Assembly: GCA_959347315.1 (NCBI GenBank)
Contig: OY365807.1
Location: 32,616,204-32,680,203, forward strand
Direction of reading: 5' to 3'
Source: Bimastos eiseni
Taxonomy: Eukaryota > Annelida > Clitellata > Crassiclitellata > Lumbricidae
DNA length: 64,000 nucleotides
Within the stretch, counting starts at the first letter, position 1, and each line of letters begins with the position of its first letter. Position numbers and translations under genes: made by a program. The notes beneath the pieces are model-generated. The model had not been told where the DNA came from, made no database searches, and saw only the letters and a program-made list of their open reading frames with translations. Shown here in pieces: positions 10,447 to 20,869 of this stretch.

Positions 10447-10454
10447 GGAACTCC

Positions 10455-10554
10455 CAGGGCTGCAAACATGTTGGTTTTTTGGTTATTTCGTTTTTTTAAA
10501 AATAAAACCATAAAAACAACTTTTGATTTAAAAAATCTTGTTTTTTCACCCCTG
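10455..10554. mobile_element. 100-bp hAT-like miniature element
   Basis: The ends are CAGGGCTGCAAA and, on the other strand, CAGGGGTGAAAA. The 8 bp outside are GGAACTCC (10447-10454) and GGAGCTCC (10555-10562), a 7/8 match as expected for a slightly diverged hAT target duplication. The interior is A/T homopolymer-rich with no coding potential. Confidence 0.6.
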
Positions 10555-10715
10555 GGAGCTCCCGAGGCTTCAACAGGTTAGGAAAGGCGGTGCGATATAT
10601 GACAACTGACAGTGGGCCTATAGTCGGGACCCTAACAATACTATAGTACTGTTGAATTCCGACTTCTTCTCACGATATCTATGTCGAATATACAGATTCT
10701 TCAATACGTTCAAGA

Positions 10716-11099
10716 TAGAGCTACGCTAATGTCGATTTTTCTATAGGCCTACTCCCAGTCGAACCAGTTATTAAAACAGTCGGCTATAACCGTTATCGGT
10801 AACAATAATCGTCACCAAGAGGAAAAATAATTTTTATTACTTCTGGCGACTCGTCAGATGAATTTAACAATACCATGTGCTGGCTCGTCTGCCTATTAGC
10901 ATCCCGCTGCTGCCAGCGATAATTCTGAAACACTGCAGGTAATATTTATCTTCGCACAATAATTTTTGCAGCCAGAAAAAAAGAGCAAAAATATCAAATT
11001 GTAAGTTAATCGGTTCCATAATCGGTGTCGGCCATTTAAATAAACGGCTATACTCAGCTTCCAACATAATTGGCAAAAATTGATATCGGTGCAGCTCTA
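10716..11099. mobile_element. 384-bp hAT-like MITE with perfect target duplication
   Basis: The left end is TAGAGCTACGCTAATGTCGA and the right end, reverse strand, is TAGAGCTGCACCGATATCAA, an inverted repeat of about 25 bp with roughly 75 percent identity and the TAGAGCTGC start seen in many hAT elements. GTTCAAGA is present exactly on both sides (10708-10715 and 11100-11107), the 8-bp duplication typical of hAT. Internal motifs such as TTATCGGT and ATCGGTT may be subterminal sites. No transposase is present. Confidence 0.85.
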
Positions 11100-11388
11100 G
11101 TTCAAGACGCTATATAACAGCTGCAACATTTACTGTCTGCTCAGCTTGCAGATGAACCATCTCAGACCAGTCTCAGACAACTTTCTGTCTGAGTGCATGC
11201 ATGGACTGGTGACTGCCTAATATTATATATTATATATATATATAATATATATGCTCTATATAAAAGGTGAGGAAACGGAAGGCAATCATTTGCGTACCTT
11301 CTTCTAATCTCTCTTTCGTGTAAGCCAAAACACTGTGGGCTATACGAAGAGAACGATGAAGCATTTTAACGATTACGAAAATGATCAT

Positions 11389-11574
11389 CAGGGCCGTACC
11401 TAGGGCTGTGCCAGAGGTGCCGTGGCACAGGGCGCAAATATAGAAGGGGCGCAAATTTCAGGATGGAATAACTTTAGTTATTCCATAAAGTCATTCTTTC
11501 TTGAAAAATGTGGAAGCGCCAGATTAGGCCCTAATGCTAGGCACAGGGCGCAATTATACCTTGGTACGGCCATG
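11389..11574. mobile_element. 186-bp MITE, hAT-like, less certain
   Basis: The left end CAGGGCCGTACCTAGG pairs with the right end read on the other strand, CATGGCCGTACCAAGG. GCACAGGGCGCAA-type motifs occur twice inside (about 11425 and 11542). The flanking octamers ATGATCAT and GTGATAAT agree at 6 of 8 positions, so the duplication is weak. Confidence 0.5.
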
Positions 11575-11582
11575 GTGATAAT

Positions 11583-12480
11583 ATATATATATACAGTACA
11601 TATATATATATACAAAGTATGTATATATATATAAGCATCAATATTTTATATGCCATGAAGTACAGCAAATGCCTCTACATGCAAGTGATGTGTATTTCAA
11701 TGTGTTCGTATCTTTTATTTATATATATATATATAATATGCATGTGTGTTCTTAAAACACGTTCGTATCGATTGTGCGTTCAATGAGGCAATAAACTAAC
11801 AGCTTAGATAGACAGAGACGGACGGAAAGATTCATAAGCAGACTGGTACAAACAGCTACATGTACAGAGACAGAGATATAATGATATGCAAGAAGATGCC
11901 TTTGTGTAAAGGGTGGGAAACGGCGATGGGTTACGGGCATGGGTTTGGGCACGAAGGGAAGGGCAGCGGATGCAAATGCGGACGGAGGGAGGAAAAGATG
12001 GAAGGGTGATGTATATGGAAGGGACTGGCGGATGAAATATACGAGGAGCTGAGGATACATGGATGGGAGGACTATTGAGTGTATGTTGGTGACCTTTGCT
12101 GGCCGTGTCTTCTGATAGCGACAAAATTTATGAGCAAGAATCGCATCGAAAAATAAGAGCAAGAAGGGTCTGAGCAAAATCAACAGGAAGGGTCAGAGAA
12201 GGAGGAAGAGCAAGACTAAGTTGGACAGCAAGAGTAGAAGGAGGAGGAAGTGGAGGATGAAGAAAAAGATAAGAAGAAGAAAAAGAGACGAGAAATAAAG
12301 CAAAATCAGTAGAAAAGAGGAAGCTTGTTGCATTTTCAGTGGAATGACTTGCCATTATCTTTTTAATAAATCTTTCTGATATAGCTAATATAATAATGAT
12401 TAGGGTGCTTCCATCCATAATGTAAAAAATAAAAGTTAGTTTTCTTTCTTTCTCCAACCTACCACTCGGTGCCACTTAGC
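11583..12480. other. Non-coding stretch
   Basis: TA microsatellites lie around 11583-11632 and 11720-11740, and a purine-rich (+ strand) segment at 12170-12310 keeps minus-strand frames open with Ser/Pro/Leu-rich content. No recognisable gene was seen. Confidence 0.5.
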
Positions 12481-12520
12481 ATGAAAACTCTATATCTTAA
12501 ATATTTTTTAATTTGAAAAA

Positions 12521-13967
12521 TGTTTAGGACTTGACCAAACGATTTTTATTTTTCTATGGCTGCTTATGTAGTTTCATCAATGGCTGGTGGTGGAAAATAC
12601 TCACAGAAAGTGGATGACCTTATTATTAGTTCCAGTTCGATCAGGACAGCAAGAATCAAACACTGACACTAGTTTGCTTCTGAAGTCAAGGCATCTTTTG
12701 ACCCCACAGTTCCGTTAATGCTACACTTGGATGGCAAGATCATGCATGACTTCACAGCACCTGGAAGAGAGAAAGTTGACAGGCTTCCCATTCTAGTATC
12801 AGGTCAAAACGTCATAAAACTGTTATCTGTTCCAAAACTCCATGATGGAACAACAGCTACTATGGCTATGGCTCGTTAAATTATACAGACCATAGATGAA
12901 TGGGGATTACGGGAACGTATCAGGTTTATGTTTTGACACTACCGGAGTCAAAGGTGGAGCATGTGTGAGACTCGTGAAGAAATTTGGACGACAAGTCTTA
13001 AACTTAGCGAGATGACTATCGTGAACTTTTGGAGCTCACTATCATTTTCTTTGGAGCTGCTCTTCCTCGAGGTAAATTTCCTGTATCCTGGAGCAGTTCA
13101 TCGTGGTCGTTGGATGGCAAGGGCTATTTATTTTATAAAGATGTGGTTGTTCCATAATCAGTTTCCATTTTACTCATAGACTAAGAAAATCTCGCTGTAG
13201 ATCATCATAGTTATGGCAAATCAAGTCCAGGATCACTTGAAAGAATTGTCTGTGTTTTTTAACTTGTATAAAATACGTAAGATATTGGTTCCAGAGTTCA
13301 TCGGCAACTGGAGAGCCTATAAACGACGTTGCTCTTCTTCGTAAGTTGTCTCTGTATGAAGACATGGACGTCACCACATCATTCAACCGCCATCTGTGGT
13401 ATCTTAGCAGCTCATAGGCTTTGCTTTCTTTGACAAGAATGTTTCTTTCAACCAAAAGAGAATGGTGACAGCTGCCCTGAACACATAACAATGGACCTGA
13501 CAATCCTCTGAAACACAACGTGCCATTCACTGAACCTGTGAACAAGGGTTTGCACGATTTTGTCACAAAACCAACCACGCAACTCTTCAGGATTCTTAAC
13601 CTGGATGAAACATTTCTGAAATTTAATCCAAGCAAATGGGAATACCAGCCAGAATATAGCAGAAGTCTGGAAATGTGTCTTTCCTTGAAAGTCGTCAATG
13701 ACCTGGCTGAGCATAGAGTTGTCCTAATTCAGAAATTCTACTCTTTCTATGCCAGAAATGAGGAGCAAAAAGCAGTGCCTCCTATACATGTTCTTGAGCA
13801 CCATAGAAGCTTAATTTCAGCTCCAACCAAAGCTGCAGCCATTATGCAAGCCAAGTCACAGTAAACTGTCAAATAGCAGCAAAAGTTGCACTTTAACAAC
13901 AGCCGAATATTGACGAATCAATGAGCATTTTGTAAAAACTTCGTGCGCTTTGGTCAAGTTCTAAATA
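12521..13967 (+). pseudogene. Decayed DNA-transposon transposase with inverted-repeat ends
   Basis: Conceptual + strand translation, with several frame changes and stops, gives runs I recognise as one transposase family of invertebrate DNA transposons that I cannot name. They are LHLDGKIMHDF and VDRLPILVSGQNVIKLLSVP (12724-12840), GAVHRGRWMARAIYFIKMWL (around 13100-13150), FAFFDKNVSFNQKRMVTAAL (around 13420-13480), and a 114-codon open C-terminal stretch at 13520-13864 with VVNDLAEHRV. TGTTTAGGACTTGACCAAA (12521-12539) and its near-perfect inverse TTTGGTCAAGTTCTAAATA (13949-13967) flank the coding remnant (17/19 matches) and may be terminal or subterminal repeats. The 174-codon minus-strand frame over 13174-13698 is a shadow. 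The element is inactive. Confidence 0.6.
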
Positions 13968-14104
13968 TTGTTTGTTTTTAATAAAAATTGAATTGAATCA
14001 TTTGTAGAGCTAATGAAACAGAATGGTGGGTTGGAGAATGCCTTTATTATACTTTTCATTTTGAGAAGCACCCTTATAATGATGACTATGTTTGTGATTA
14101 GAAT

Positions 14105-14660
14105 GACTGTTATGATGATGATCAGCTGTGATGATCACGCTAATAATAACGAAGAAAGATGTGATATTGGTAATAACCACGAGAGAAGAGATGATCTTGA
14201 CAATAATCATGAGGGAAGAGATGATCCTGGTATTAACCACGAGAAAGTAGATGATCCTAGTAAAAATCATGAAAAATGAGCTGATCTTAGTAAAAATCAC
14301 GAGGAATGAAATGATCTTAGTAGAAATCATGAGAAAAGAGATGATCCTAGTAATAATCATGAGAAATTAGATGCTCCTGGCTCCTGGCAGCGTGTTCTCA
14401 AGTCTAAACTCAAAGCTCATATGTTTTCTGTGTTGCCTACTATGATTGACAAATTGTTTTGTAACGTGTCCTTTAAGTAAGACTCTGTTTCATTAAGGCG
14501 CGCCTATGAATGAAAGTTGGCAATGATCGTGAGAAATAAGATGATCCTGGCAATGATCGTGAGAAATAAGATGATCCTGATAATGATCGTGAGAGAAGAG
14601 GATATCCTGACAATGATCGTGAAAGAAGAGATGCATGATCCTGATAATGATCATGATAAC
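14105..14660 (+). repeat. 30-bp minisatellite in two blocks
   Basis: Units of the form GATGATCCTGGTAATAATCA plus CGAGAGAAGA repeat about nine times at 14105-14375. Five further units of a distinct subtype (TGATCGTGAGAAATAAGATG type) occur at 14515-14660 after 140 bp of unrelated sequence. Being 30 bp, the repeat keeps a 10-residue period (RDDLDNNHEG type) open in one + frame and an Ile/Ser/Phe-rich one on the other strand. I see no start context or domain that would make either a real protein. Confidence 0.8.
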
Positions 14661-14919
14661 TAAGACACGAAGCTGTGCTGAGATGGAAAGACTCCGTGAG
14701 ACCATAATAGCGAACAAATGTTTGACCGTCATTTGTCATTGAGAAACGCCGTGACCGTCGTTCCATTGTCACTCTCGTCAGGTAACAACCAGCTTTGCGA
14801 CTACATGCTCAGGCACGTGATTTGTATACGGATGAACGCTTCAAATCAAATGAGAGTTGAGATTTATGTAGCGGCATTCACAAGCATCAACTCAAGACAA
14901 TGACCATAACCACAACCAT

Positions 14920-16925
14920 CGCTTTTTTATTAATCCGATCAGATAGACAGTGAGATAACATATATACAACAGTGATCAATACCTAATCAGAGAATGATCG
15001 GAGAAAATAGGGAAAAGATAATACCCTTAATCAGAGGCGTCAAACATAATTTTTAATAGCAGTCCAGTAGCAATATTTCATAGCACGTGGCGGGCAAGAG
15101 TGCCGAAGACGCATGAGGAAATAGGGTACCGAATCAGGTAGGAGTCTCAGAGGGAGCCATACACAAACAGTTGAATTCTAGGCTTTTAAAACTTGATGCT
15201 GATATGCATAATAAGTTACAAACATCAGAGAAAACTCATAAAGCCTTAAAACTGATAACAGAAAATTCGTAAGGCCTTAAATCTTACATATTAGACCTTT
15301 TATTCTCAACCTCAATCTTTAAACAAAGCTCTGAAGGTCAGAAATAGGGGTCTATATCGTCTGCGGGTCAGAAATGGCTCGAGGGCCGGCCTTTTGACAC
15401 TTCTGCCCTTACGGGACTTGGGTCCCGCTAGCAAGGTCGCCCATACGAGTTTTAGAAGTTTATCAATTGGGCATGGTATCATAAACAAGTCAGCATTGTT
15501 TATGTAAGTATACGATTCTTAGTTAAATTGTGGTAATTAAATCACGGTATGTATACAAAACGTAACGGTCAAAATCATTGACAAGAATAAATTCAGACAG
15601 TGATTTTTAGCAATGTAGGCCTACGCACGGTTGGTATATTGTATCACGAGATGACATCTTAATTTATTTTTAATAGACACATATAGGGTTAAAGACGCAG
15701 ATCGCTATAACAAATCATTTCATATCTTAAGACCAGTATACATTGCTACTAGAGAATTTACGTGCATTGGTTTTTGAGTAAAATGATCCGTAATTGTCAG
15801 AAGATCTAAGGCTACAAGGACCAATTTGGATACCGCCATTAATCAGTATTTGAATGCAGGAGGTAAGAGATTGTTTGTATATTTGTACACAAATTCGCTT
15901 ATTTGTAATAACCGAACAAGTTTCTTTGATGGAAGTTAAGTGCGTGCTAATGTTAATTGATGGAACTAGTCGAATCTTATTAATTAATGATTGATTCTGT
16001 ATATAGAATCAGCAGGTCGTTTAACCTCGAGTGATTGTCAGATGCCAACATCAACTTACAGTATGAGATATATTAATGGATCGTGGAATAATATGAAGTT
16101 GTACGGACGTTAAGAGAAAAGTTACTATTGACAAGATTCGTATGTTTTAGCAGCTTTTGCACAGATACTTTGGATATGTGCGTTCCATAAAAGAAATATT
16201 ATTGGTCAACGTGGACGACACGATATTTGGTTGATGTTACTCTAGGTATTGGGACTCTATTTAAGATAATTACACCATTTGATGGTAATTTATTCAATAT
16301 AAACTAATCATTAACAAGTTCAAGTTCTTGGTTGATTACGCTAAATAATCCATTGTAAGATTTGTGAGAGGCTAAGATATTGTCGTCTTCAGCAAATAGC
16401 AGGAAATGTAGTAGATTAGAGTCACTGGGTAAGTTGCTAATGACAGTGGTGCAGAAACAGAGCCCTTTAGGATATCATATTTGATCAGTTTAGGTTTAGA
16501 CGAGAATCCATTGCAGAGTACATATTGGTGTCTATTAAGCAAATAGCAACGAAACCAATTTAGAGCTTACCTCGTATCCCCATGTTCTCCAATTTTAGTA
16601 ACAAGATACCATGGTATACGCAGTCAAATATCTTAGAAATATCAATAAAGATGCCCTGAGAATATTCATTTAGATAATTGGCTAATGTTATTTTATCCTA
16701 AATGTTTCCTAGAGATATTATTGTGGAGTGCTCTGGTTGGAAACCATGCCGAGAACTTTGAGAAGTTAAAGATTTGTCATTACAGTCAAAGAGACGGACG
16801 TACATGATTTTCTCAAGCAGTTTAGCAAAGAAAGTCAAGATAGAACTGGGTCCGTGGTAAGCTATACCATGTCCTTGTTTGTAGAAAGTTATGCTTTGGC
16901 TATTTATTGGGTACAGTAGCTAAAC
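14920..16925 (-). pseudogene. CR1/L2-like LINE copy A, decayed and 5'-truncated
   Basis: The + strand text at 16300-16470 and 16560-16900 is clearly alignable with the better preserved copy at 19.3-20.9 kb. Examples are GTTCTTGGTTGATTACGCTA, CAGCAAATAGCAGGAAA, and the segment matching the domain with KLENLGIRG. Reverse-transcriptase motifs are therefore present on the minus strand but broken everywhere; no ORF of 60 codons survives. The 3' part (low coordinates) contains CCCTTACGGGACTTGGGTCCC around 15400, like the hairpin-type 3' ends of the other copies. Boundaries are approximate. Confidence 0.6.
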
Positions 16926-16929
16926 CAGT

Positions 16930-18180
16930 AGCCTATATATATATACGTTTTAGTAATGGCAGTTACATGCATACAAATGTATAATAGCCCTACATTATAT
17001 GCGCTTGAATGCATGCACACCACATGCATACATATATTCATGAATGTTCAGTTTTTACGTAAACCAGCAGGAAATTCATGTCATATTACGTGGTGATGCG
17101 GCGGAATAATTGATCTTGTCACGACGAAATCGGACGAAGAGAACGGTCAGCATCTTTTCGTTCATCCACCAGGTGTCAGGTTGTCAACGTACGTCATTCA
17201 TTAGAAAGACGGCGTCTTAATATATACTCCATCATCCGTCACTTAAGAATGTTCGAAATGATCCGCTGCTGAAGTAAAACTAATTACAGCAGATGAATTT
17301 CGGAGCTGCCCTACTTCCGTCCATCTTGTGTATGAACGGGATCACCAATGTAGGACTATGAGTACAACCTTTCTCAACGTACATGTATTACATGCCACGA
17401 CGTTTTTCAACCGCGTTTTAAGGCATGACGAATGAATTCTCAGTATGTGACCAATCCTCCTTTTCTGTGTCGCCTATAGCATGGATCTTCCCATTTCTAT
17501 CTAATATAGTTAGCGTCTCTTTGCTTGGTTTGTGATTGAATCCAACTAACCTTCTCTGCCCTGGGCCAAAACCCATACATGTATCAAATCATCAATGCAT
17601 CCAAGCGTGCGATCATCGATGCCTTCCATGTTTTATGATCCATGCAACGCTAAACTCCGTTTCTAACGGTTTTAACCATTCTCTTTTAAGTGGCCAGTCA
17701 GTCGTCATCTCATTAACTTCTTACTTTATATTGTCTTTGCCTAACTGCTATAACCATCCTTTTTCTATTTCACTTTAGCATATTTCATCTGTCGTAATCA
17801 CACGCTTCCCATGGAGCAGAACAGTCTTAACTCGTTCTGTCCGTGCGCCAATAATTACTCACCAATAATGTTGTAGAACATATTACTATTGTTTTGCCTG
17901 CTTAAAATATCTGCTTCCATTAATTCCACTAGTTTAGCGTTCATCGCTGATCTGGGTTGCGACATAACTCTCACTTCCGGAGATGCGAGAGAATCTAACC
18001 GTCTGCTTCAACGCCTCCCGATTATCATTCAGCGTTTTACCGCCTTTCCCTGTCGCCGCATGCAGTATCTTCTTCCCTCCCCCCGGTGTTTGATGAGACG
18101 TAGCCGTTTCAGATGTCATTAACTGCCCTCGAACAAGTTTTTTCCGTCTATGAGGAATTACAATTATTGGACAAGAATAA
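16930..18180. other. Non-coding stretch, nothing recognised
   Basis: No convincing ORF, RNA gene or repeat. Short frames near 17536-17778 and 17889-18122 have no recognisable content. Confidence 0.5.
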
Positions 18181-18279
18181 TAATGCATGCGCATGTATAC
18201 ATATACATGTTGTATATGCATGCCTTCTGCATACATATTTGCCAATGTACTTGAGTGAAAATATATTCATGATAGTATA

Positions 18280-18595
18280 CATAAATACAGACATGCATGC
18301 ATACATTCATACATACATACATACATGCATGCATACATACAAACCTACATACATACATACAAACATACATACATGCATACATACATGCATACACGCAGAC
18401 GTGCATGCATGCATACATGCATTCATGAATTCACGCATGCGTTCATACGTGCGTACGTATATACGTACATACCTTCACACATGCTTACATGCACACATAC
18501 GTACATGCACACATGCACACGTGCACAAATACATACACCCATATAATACATACACTCTTGTACACATACACATACATGCATACATATTCTTACAT
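18280..18595 (+). repeat. CATA/CATG tetranucleotide microsatellite
   Basis: Runs of ACAT, GCAT, ACGT and GTAC units. The His/Thr/Tyr-rich and Cys/Met/Val-rich frames through it are artefacts of the repeat. Confidence 0.9.
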
Positions 18596-18599
18596 ATGT

Positions 18600-19330
18600 A
18601 AATGATGGCGATGAAGCGCTGATGTTTAGTGGTAAGAAATGTAGCTGAAAGAGAGCGAGGCCAGAAGTGGTGCAGCTGAAAGCAAACCCAACGACACGCA
18701 AGGGATCTCGGGACAGGCTGCGACGCATTCAGCTTCTCACGAAGTATGGTTCCAATGAGCGTAGGAGGGTGGGGTGGGGTGGGTGGATGGGGCGGTGGTT
18801 TTGGGTCGAGGGTTCGATCCGTCACTTATCTACGGTTAACTTAAGAGATTATCGCACGTCACAAGGTCATATCTTAAAGAAACTATGTCTTAGAGAAGCT
18901 CTGTGTAATGATCTACTGTCTCGTGCCGGTCAAGTATTATGTCTTCGCTTGATGCAAATGTCTTCGACTGAGTCCGTTGAACAGAGGAAAAGGAGCTCAG
19001 CTGTGGAACAGAATATTTGACCTTCACCAATTGCTGAAGGATGAATAGTTGGTCTTCGCAGACGACGTAAAGGATGTCGGGCAGGACAGACAGACAGTTG
19101 GAGGACGACGCCTAAGTATACCAGGCGGAAAATTGGATAAAGGAGGAGGGTGGCGCTAATGATCTCTGCTATAACATAAGCAGGATCGTCAATTAACTGA
19201 AACTGCTACCAATAATATACGAAGTAGACTGCCACACTGTGGCTAGACAAGAAGATACCGAGTACCGACCATACATATCCCCGCTATCGTTCGTCAACAT
19301 AACCATAAACCATATCCATAGCCACATGTT
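18600..19330. other. Non-coding stretch, nothing recognised
   Basis: It contains a G-rich patch (18765-18805, GGGTGGGGTGGGTGG type) but no gene I can support. The frame at 18667-19020 has no recognisable domain. Confidence 0.5.
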
Positions 19331-19334
19331 TTTA

Positions 19335-20865
19335 TTATCGATCTCAAACAATTAAACACAAGAATAAGAATGCATGAATAAAACGGTAATAAGAGGGATA
19401 ATAGGGAAAGTAAACCCTTAAGGGACCGATTGGTCCGGCTAACAGGGCCTACCCTTTACAATTAGATATTGGGCAACAGGTACATACAATTGAAACATAA
19501 ATCATTATCTTAACTATTTAACTAATGCTGTCTGTGCACACACCAATTATTTAGAAAGGGTAGTTAACAAATGTTTTTTATATTTATTTTTGAAAACTCT
19601 GATTGTGCTGGATTGACGAATTTCAATTGGTGTCATATTCCAAGTGTTGGGTCCTCTGTATTTAATTGAGAATTGACGTGTATTTGTTCTACGTAAGATA
19701 TGCCTATAATTGAGAGAGGAACGAATGCGTAAGGATTAATGGCAGAACTTCGTATAAAGTGACTAGCAAATATAGAAGGTAGTAGGTTTTTAGCGAATTT
19801 GTACATAAATTCATTAATTTGGAGGGAAGTAATTTGACGAAGAGTTACAATACCAATATTATTGTACATTTCATTATAAGACAAATGACGAGCATAGTAA
19901 GACCCCAATATCATACGAATAGCTCTATTCTGTAGAGAATTTAACCTTAGTAATCTTGACGAGTAGTTGGAGGCCCATACTAAATTACAATACGTAAGAT
20001 ATGGGTGGATCATTGTATGATACAGATTACGTAGAATGTTAGTAGGTAGGAGGTAGACTACTTTAGAGGTAATACCTATGTTTTTGGAATTTTAGACCAT
20101 ATGTTGGAGACGTGTTCCTTCCATGAAAGAAATTGATCGACCTTAATGCCTATAAATTTAGCAGAAGTAACACAAGGAATAGGAGTATTATTAATGAGTA
20201 GAGGATTATTATCAGGTGGGGGCTGTTTACGATGTGATCTAAATAAAATATAGCTGGTTTTTGTTACATTCAAGGATAACTTATTGACTAAAAACCAGTC
20301 ATTCACATGTGCGAGTTCTTGGTTCATGAGATTGCATAATGCATCATATGATTTATGTGAGGCAAAGATGTTAGTGTCATCAGCAAAAAGAAGAAAGTAT
20401 AGTAATGGGGCTGCACGAGGTAGGTCATTAATAAAAAGTAAAAAGAGAAGTGGGCCTAGAATAGATCCATGAGGAACCCCAAAGCGGATATATTTTAGAG
20501 TAGATAAAGAGCCATTGCATAAACCTGCTGTTGCCTATCGTACAAATAGCTCTAAACCAGCTAAGAGCAATACCTCTTATTCCTAAGTTTTCAAGTTTTA
20601 AAAGCAGGAGCTTATGGTCCACAGTGTCGAATGCATTTGCAATATCGATAAAAAATACCAAGGAAATATTCGTTATGATCCATCGCATCAGATATTTTAT
20701 CCTGTAAGTCAATTAGGGACATCATAGTAGAGTGTTCTGACTGAAAACCATGTTGGGTTGGACATAGTATGCCTTGTTTCATTATAAAATTATATAGTCT
20801 AACATACATAGTTTTTTCAAGTATTTTTGAGAAGTAAGGTCAAATGGAAATTGGACTGTAACATA
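19335..20865 (-). pseudogene. CR1/L2-like LINE copy B, 5'-truncated, frameshifted
   Basis: On the minus strand, in order, come an RT segment with ANAFDTVDHKLLLLKLENLG and GIRGIALSWF (20712-20428 frame), then the catalytic FADDTN box (around 20370-20390, in another frame), then LSLNVTKTSYILFRSHRK and KFIGIKVDQFLSWKEHVS (20327-20076). A C-terminal part with MIHPYLTYCNLVWASNYSSR and LQNRAIRMILGSYYARH (20013-19633) follows. This order and these motifs are those of CR1/L2/Jockey-group reverse transcriptases. At least three frameshifts or stops break it. The 5' end is cut inside the RT domain; endonuclease and ORF1 are missing. Confidence 0.85.
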
Positions 20866-20869
20866 CAAG

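Noticed and set aside
13174..13698. 174-codon minus-strand ORF
   Set aside because: The + strand of the same DNA gives transposase-like sequence (with frameshifts) continuous with 12.7-13.9 kb, so the minus frame is a shadow.
18113..18825. His/Thr/Tyr-rich and Cys/Val/Met-rich ORFs
   Set aside because: Translations of a CATA/CATG microsatellite.
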